A DNA stretch of 11,201 nt from CAZYXZ01 sp964651395 (GTDB lineage Bacteria > Actinomycetota > Actinomycetes > BP-191), in contig CAZYXZ010000089.1 of the NCBI GenBank assembly GCA_964651395.1, positions 1 through 11,201 of the forward strand, written 5' to 3'. Shown here in pieces: positions 6,023 through 11,201 of the stretch. How positions within the stretch are numbered: the first letter of the stretch is position 1; each line of letters opens with the position of its first letter. The notes beneath the pieces were generated by a model. That model saw nothing but the letters and a program-made list of their open reading frames with translations, was not told where the DNA came from and made no database searches. The translations under genes were made by a program, and so were the position numbers.

Positions 6023-6530
6023 CACCGGAGCAGCTGGAAGAGCGCGTCCGCGCTGCGCTCCCGGAGGCGGTCGAGCGCGCTGTCGTCTTCCGCGGCGAGC
6101 TCACCCTGTACGTCGACCGCGCCCAGCTGATCGCGTTGTTGCAGCACCTGCGCGACGACGCGGAGCTCGCGTTCGAGCTGCTCTCCTCGCTGTCCGGTGT
6201 GGACTACCCGGAGGAGGAGAAGCGGCTGCATGTCGTCTACCACCTCACGTCGATGTCCCACCGGCACCGGCTGCGCGTCGAAACGTCCGTCAGTGACACC
6301 GACCCACACGTGCCGAGCGCGGTCGACCTCTACCCGACCGCCGACTGGCACGAGCGCGAGACCTACGACTTCTTCGGCGTCATCTTCGACGGCCACCCCG
6401 AGCTCACGCGGATCCTCATGCCGGACGAGTGGGTGGGCCACCCGCAGCGCAAGGACTACCCGCTCGGCGGCGTACCGGTGGAGTTCAAGGGCGCGCAGAT
6501 CCCGCCCCCCGACGAGCGCCGGGCACTCGC

Positions 6531-6534
<4 letters not shown>
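6019..6534 (+). CDS. nuoC: NADH-quinone oxidoreductase subunit C (NuoC)
   Basis: NuoC is the 30-kDa-type subunit (NDUFS3 family) of the peripheral arm. It has no cofactor and braces NuoD and NuoB. The product is 171 residues, somewhat short compared with actinobacterial NuoC proteins, many of which have longer N-termini. The family signature is near the C-terminus: WHERETYDFFGV (110-121), FDGHPELTRILMPDEW (123-138) and GHPQRKDYPLGG (140-151). GTG 6019 overlaps the nuoB stop as GTGA, and the mature-looking sequence TPEQLEERVRAALP follows at once. C and D are separate genes here, unlike the nuoCD fusion of enterobacteria. The stop overlaps the nuoD start as ATGA. Confidence 0.96.
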
Positions 6535-7843
<1,309 letters not shown>

Positions 7844-7844
<1 letters not shown>

Positions 7845-8404
7845 TGGGATTCTCCGACGAGACGTACGCCGCCGCGCGTTCCATCATCGCGCGCTACCCG
7901 AAGACCCGTTCCGCGCTGCTGCCGCTGCTGCACCTCGTGCAGGCGGAGGAGGGCTACGTCACTCCCGCGGGCGTCGGCTTCTGCGCCGAGCTGCTGGGGC
8001 TGACCAAGGCCGAGGTCGGCGCAGTCGCGACCTTCTACACGATGTACAAGCGCCGCCCGGTCGGCGAGCACCTCGTGTCCGTGTGCACGAACCTGTCCTG
8101 CCAGCTCCGCGGTGGCGAGGAGGTCTTCGCCCGGCTGCGCGAACGGCTCGGTGTCGGCCACGACGAGACCACGGCCGACGGGAAGTTCACGTTGGAGCAC
8201 GCCGAGTGCCTGGCCGCCTGCGACTTCGCGCCGGTGCTCACCGTCGACTACGAGTTCTTCGACAACGTCGACGCCGACGCGGCCGAGGCGCTCGTCGACG
8301 CGCTCGCGCGCGGTGAGAAGCCGCAGCCCACTCGCGGCGACGCGCTCACCGACTTCCGCACGGTGAGCCGGCAGCTGGCCGGCCTGGGCGAGGGCGGTGC
8401 CTGA
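7844..8404 (+). CDS. nuoE: NADH-quinone oxidoreductase subunit E (NuoE)
   Basis: NuoE is the 24-kDa-type thioredoxin-fold subunit that carries the 2Fe-2S cluster N1a beside the FMN of NuoF. The product is 186 residues. An N-terminal helical region (PLLHLVQAEEGYVTP) is followed by VGAVATFYTMY. The four cluster ligands are Cys81 and Cys86 (CTNLSC) and Cys122 and Cys126 (ECLAACDFAP). The C-terminal tail after residue 145 is polar and likely flexible. GTG 7844 shares its G with the nuoD TAG stop (TAGTG), and the TGA stop shares its A with the nuoF ATG (TGATG), so tight coupling supports both boundaries. Confidence 0.96.
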
Positions 8405-9693
8405 TGCCGCTCACTCCCGTCCTCACGAAGCGCTGGACCGAGCCGGAGTCGTGGACGCTCGCGACGTACGAGCGCACCGAGGGATACCAGGCGCTGCGCA
8501 AGGCGCTCGGCGAGATGCAGCCGGACGAGCTCATCCAGCTGGTCAAGGACTCCGGACTGCGCGGCCGGGGCGGCGCCGGCTTCCCGACCGGCATGAAGTG
8601 GGGCTTCATCCCGCAGGGCGACGGCAAGCCGCACTACGTCGTGGTCAACGCCGACGAGGGCGAGCCCGGCACGTGCAAGGACGCGCCGCTGATGATGGCC
8701 GACCCGCACGAGCTGATCGAGGGCATCGTCATCGCGTCCTACGCGATCCGCTGCAACCACGCCTTCATCTACCTGCGCGGCGAGCTCGTGCACGCCGGTC
8801 GCCGCCTCGAGCGCGCCATCGCCGAGGCCTACGCCGCCGGCTATCTCGGCAAGGACATCCTCGGCTCGGGTTTCGACTGCGAGCTCACCCTGCACCGCGG
8901 CGCGGGCGCGTACATCTGCGGCGAGGAGACGGCGCTGCTCGACTCGCTCGAGGGCTACCGGGGCCAGCCGCGGCTGCGGCCGCCGTTCCCCGCCACGCAC
9001 GGGCTCTACGGCGCCCCGACCGTCGTCAACAACGTCGAGACCATCGCCAGCGTCCCGCACATCGTGCTGGGCGGCGTCGACTGGTGGAAGTCGATGGGCA
9101 CCGAGAAGTCGCCGGGACCGAAGATCTTCAGCGTCTCCGGTCACGTCGAGCGGCCCGGCAACTACGAGGTCCCGCTCGGTACGACGGCCCGTGAGCTGAT
9201 CTACGACATCGCGGGAGGCGTGCCGGGCGGGCGGTCGCTGAAGGCGTGGACGCCGGGTGGCTCCTCCACGCCGATGCTGACCGACGAGCACCTCGACACG
9301 CCGCTCGACTTCGAAGGCGTCATGGCGGCGGGCTCGCTGCTCGGCACCGCCGCGATCATGGTCATGGACGACAGCGTCTGCATCGTGCGCACGGCGCTAC
9401 GCCTCACCGAGTTCTACGCGCACGAGTCCTGCGGCAAGTGCACTCCCTGCCGCGAGGGCACGTACTGGATGACGCAGATCCTCGACCGGCTCGAGCGGGG
9501 GGCCGGCACAGAGTCGGACATCCAGACGCTGCTCGACACCTGCGAGAACATCTTCGGTCGCTCGTTCTGCGCGCTCGGCGACGGCGCGACCAGCCCGATC
9601 GTGTCGAGCATCAAGTACTTCCGCGACGAGTACGTCGAGCACTACACGCGAGGGCGCTGCCCGATGCCTCAGCTGGCGGGGGCGCACCGATGA
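8404..9693 (+). CDS. nuoF: NADH-quinone oxidoreductase subunit F (NuoF), NADH- and FMN-binding
   Basis: NuoF is the electron entry subunit. It binds NADH and FMN and holds the 4Fe-4S cluster N3. The product is 429 residues. The flavin/NADH glycine-rich motif is GRGGAGFPTGMKW (54-66). A second glycine-rich stretch is GAGAYICGEETALLDSLEG (166-184). The cluster ligands are Cys343, Cys346 and Cys349 (ESCGKCTPCREG) and Cys389 (SFCALGDGA). The acidic loop NADEGEPGTCKDAPLM that shapes the substrate site is present. ATG 8404 overlaps the nuoE stop by one base. GAGGG about ten bases upstream is a fair ribosome site. The stop overlaps nuoG as ATGA. Confidence 0.97.
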   Translation: MPLTPVLTKRWTEPESWTLATYERTEGYQALRKALGEMQPDELIQLVKDSGLRGRGGAGFPTGMKWGFIPQGDGKPHYVVVNADEGEPGTCKDAPLMMADPHELIEGIVIASYAIRCNHAFIYLRGELVHAGRRLERAIAEAYAAGYLGKDILGSGFDCELTLHRGAGAYICGEETALLDSLEGYRGQPRLRPPFPATHGLYGAPTVVNNVETIASVPHIVLGGVDWWKSMGTEKSPGPKIFSVSGHVERPGNYEVPLGTTARELIYDIAGGVPGGRSLKAWTPGGSSTPMLTDEHLDTPLDFEGVMAAGSLLGTAAIMVMDDSVCIVRTALRLTEFYAHESCGKCTPCREGTYWMTQILDRLERGAGTESDIQTLLDTCENIFGRSFCALGDGATSPIVSSIKYFRDEYVEHYTRGRCPMPQLAGAHR

Positions 9694-11201
9694 CGATGCT
9701 CGAACGCGACGACTCGACGGCGGCGCTCGGCACGGCGTACCCGGTGCGTAGTACCGAGACCGTCACGCTGACGATCGACGGCGTCGAGGTCACGGTGCCG
9801 AAGGGCACGCTCGTGATCCGGGCCGCAGAGGACATCGGCGTCCTCGTTCCCCGCTTCTGCGACCACCCCTTGCTGGACCCGGTCGGCGCGTGCCGGCAGT
9901 GCCTGGTCGAGGTCGAGGGGCAGCGCAAGCCCTTCACCGCCTGTACGACGGTCTGCACCGACGGCATGGTCGTGAAGACGCAGATGACCTCCGACGTCGC
10001 CGCGAAGGCGCAGGAGGGCAACCTCGAGCTGCTCCTCATCAACCACCCGCTCGACTGCCCGACCTGCGACAAGGGCGGCGAGTGCCCGCTGCAGAACCAG
10101 ACCCTGGAGAACGGCCCCGCCGACAGCCGCTTCGTCGATGTGAAGCGCACGTACCCGAAGCCGATCGCCATCTCCTCGCAGGTGTTGCTCGACCGCGAGC
10201 GCTGCGTGCTCTGCGCACGCTGCACGCGCTTCTCCGAGCAGATCGCCGGCGACCCGTTCATCGAGCTGTTCGAGCGGGGAGCGCTGGAGCAGGTCGCGAT
10301 CTACGAGGACGAACCGTTCGAGTCCTACTTCAGCGGCAACACCGTGCAGATCTGCCCGGTCGGCGCGCTCACGGGGGCGGCATACCGGTTCCGTGCGCGC
10401 CCGTTCGACCTGGTCTCCACGAGCTCGGCCTGCGAGCACTGCGCCTCCGGGTGCGAGCTCCGCGTCGACTCGCGCCGCAACACGGTTCTCCGCCGGCTCG
10501 CGGGCAGCGACCCCGACGTCAACGAGGAGTGGAACTGCGACAAGGGCCGGTGGGCCTTCACCTACACCACCCAACCGGACCGCCTGCTGACGCCCATGGT
10601 GCGCGGCGAGGATGGTGCCCTCCGTGAGGCGTCGTGGAGCGAGGCACTCGAGCGCGCGGCCGGCGGCCTGTCAGCAGCCCGCAGCGCCGCGGTCCTGACC
10701 GGCGGACGGGTCAGCCGCGAGGACGCCTACGCCTACGCGAAGTTCGCGCGCGTCGCGCTCGGCACGAACAACGTCGACTTCCGTACCCGTCCCGGGTCCG
10801 CCGAGGAGGACGCCTTCCTCGGCCGGGTCGCGGGCACCGGGCTCGGTGTCACGTACGCCGACCTCGAAGCCGCGCCCGCCGTGCTGCTCGCCGGCCTCGA
10901 CCCGGAGGAGGAGTCGCCGATCGTCTTCCTCCGGCTGCGCAAGGCGGCGCGTGACCGTGGTCTCCTCGTGCACGCGGTCAGCCCGGTCGAGACCACTGGC
11001 CTGACGAAGCTGTCGGCGAGCACGATCCTCACCGCCCCCGGCGCCGAGACCGGTGTGCTGTCCGCACTCGCGGGCCAGCCTGCCGGGGACCAGCAGGCCG
11101 CCGCCGCGGCCGACCTGCGGCGACCCGGCGCGGTCCTGCTGGTCGGCGAACGGCTCGCGGGCACGCCCGGTGCGCTGGCCGCCGCGACTGCGCTGGCCGC
11201 C
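9690..11201 (+). CDS. nuoG: NADH-quinone oxidoreductase subunit G (NuoG), 5' part (3' end outside window)
   Basis: NuoG is the large 75-kDa-type subunit that wires electrons from NuoF toward NuoB. The frame is open from ATG 9690 to the window edge, giving 504 codons. The ferredoxin-like N-terminus holds the N1b 2Fe-2S ligands Cys57, Cys68, Cys71 and Cys85. The His-Cys3 cluster N5 uses His119, Cys123, Cys126 and Cys132 (HPLDCPTCDKGGEC). N4 uses Cys172, Cys175, Cys178 and Cys222. A further set, Cys248, Cys251, Cys255 (CEHCASGC) and Cys283 (WNCDKGRW), matches the off-path cluster N7 seen in some bacteria. The remainder belongs to the molybdopterin-oxidoreductase-like domain, Ala/Gly-rich toward the edge. 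About the last third or more of the protein is missing. ATG 9690 overlaps the nuoF stop. Confidence 0.95.
   Translation, partial: MTMLERDDSTAALGTAYPVRSTETVTLTIDGVEVTVPKGTLVIRAAEDIGVLVPRFCDHPLLDPVGACRQCLVEVEGQRKPFTACTTVCTDGMVVKTQMTSDVAAKAQEGNLELLLINHPLDCPTCDKGGECPLQNQTLENGPADSRFVDVKRTYPKPIAISSQVLLDRERCVLCARCTRFSEQIAGDPFIELFERGALEQVAIYEDEPFESYFSGNTVQICPVGALTGAAYRFRARPFDLVSTSSACEHCASGCELRVDSRRNTVLRRLAGSDPDVNEEWNCDKGRWAFTYTTQPDRLLTPMVRGEDGALREASWSEALERAAGGLSAARSAAVLTGGRVSREDAYAYAKFARVALGTNNVDFRTRPGSAEEDAFLGRVAGTGLGVTYADLEAAPAVLLAGLDPEEESPIVFLRLRKAARDRGLLVHAVSPVETTGLTKLSASTILTAPGAETGVLSALAGQPAGDQQAAAAADLRRPGAVLLVGERLAGTPGALAAATALAA

Overview
The window is high-GC DNA (roughly 70 % G+C by eye) from an actinobacterium. 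All genes lie on the + strand, many start with GTG, and most neighbours overlap by a few bases. It joins two respiratory gene sets: late menaquinone (MK) biosynthesis by the futalosine route, and the start of the operon for proton-pumping NADH:quinone oxidoreductase (complex I). I cannot name a genus from the sequence alone.

Region 1 (1-3595) is a menaquinone block. It holds the C-terminal part of mqnA (chorismate dehydratase), mqnC (radical-SAM cyclic dehypoxanthinyl futalosine synthase), a metal-dependent amidohydrolase that is probably the aminodeoxyfutalosine deaminase, and menG/ubiE (demethylmenaquinone methyltransferase). The amidohydrolase appears frameshifted. Its N-terminal beta-sandwich strands are encoded in one frame (from about 1654) and the metal-binding barrel in another (from about 1764), with one base apparently missing near 1762.

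Region 2 (3596-3792) is a 197-base spacer, the most informative non-coding stretch here. It holds a short tandem repeat at the menG stop, a terminator-like fold, a TANNNT -10 box, and an 18-base inverted repeat matching the operator of the NADH/NAD+-sensing repressor Rex at 13 of 14 specified positions.

Region 3 (3793-5079) is a geranylgeranyl-reductase-family flavoprotein. Given its place beside menG, it probably saturates part of the menaquinone side chain (MenJ-like).

Region 4 (5080-11201) is nuoA-B-C-D-E-F-G. The 65-base gap before nuoA carries a plausible -35/-10 promoter with a 14-base perfect palindrome filling most of its spacer, and a strong Shine-Dalgarno sequence. nuoG runs off the right edge.

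Together the genes make and modify the quinone and build the enzyme that reduces it. The Rex-like site suggests that at least the flavoprotein, and perhaps nuo by read-through, respond to the cellular NADH/NAD+ ratio. The gene content is conserved and familiar. The points worth a second look are the amidohydrolase frameshift and the two candidate operators, not a new system.
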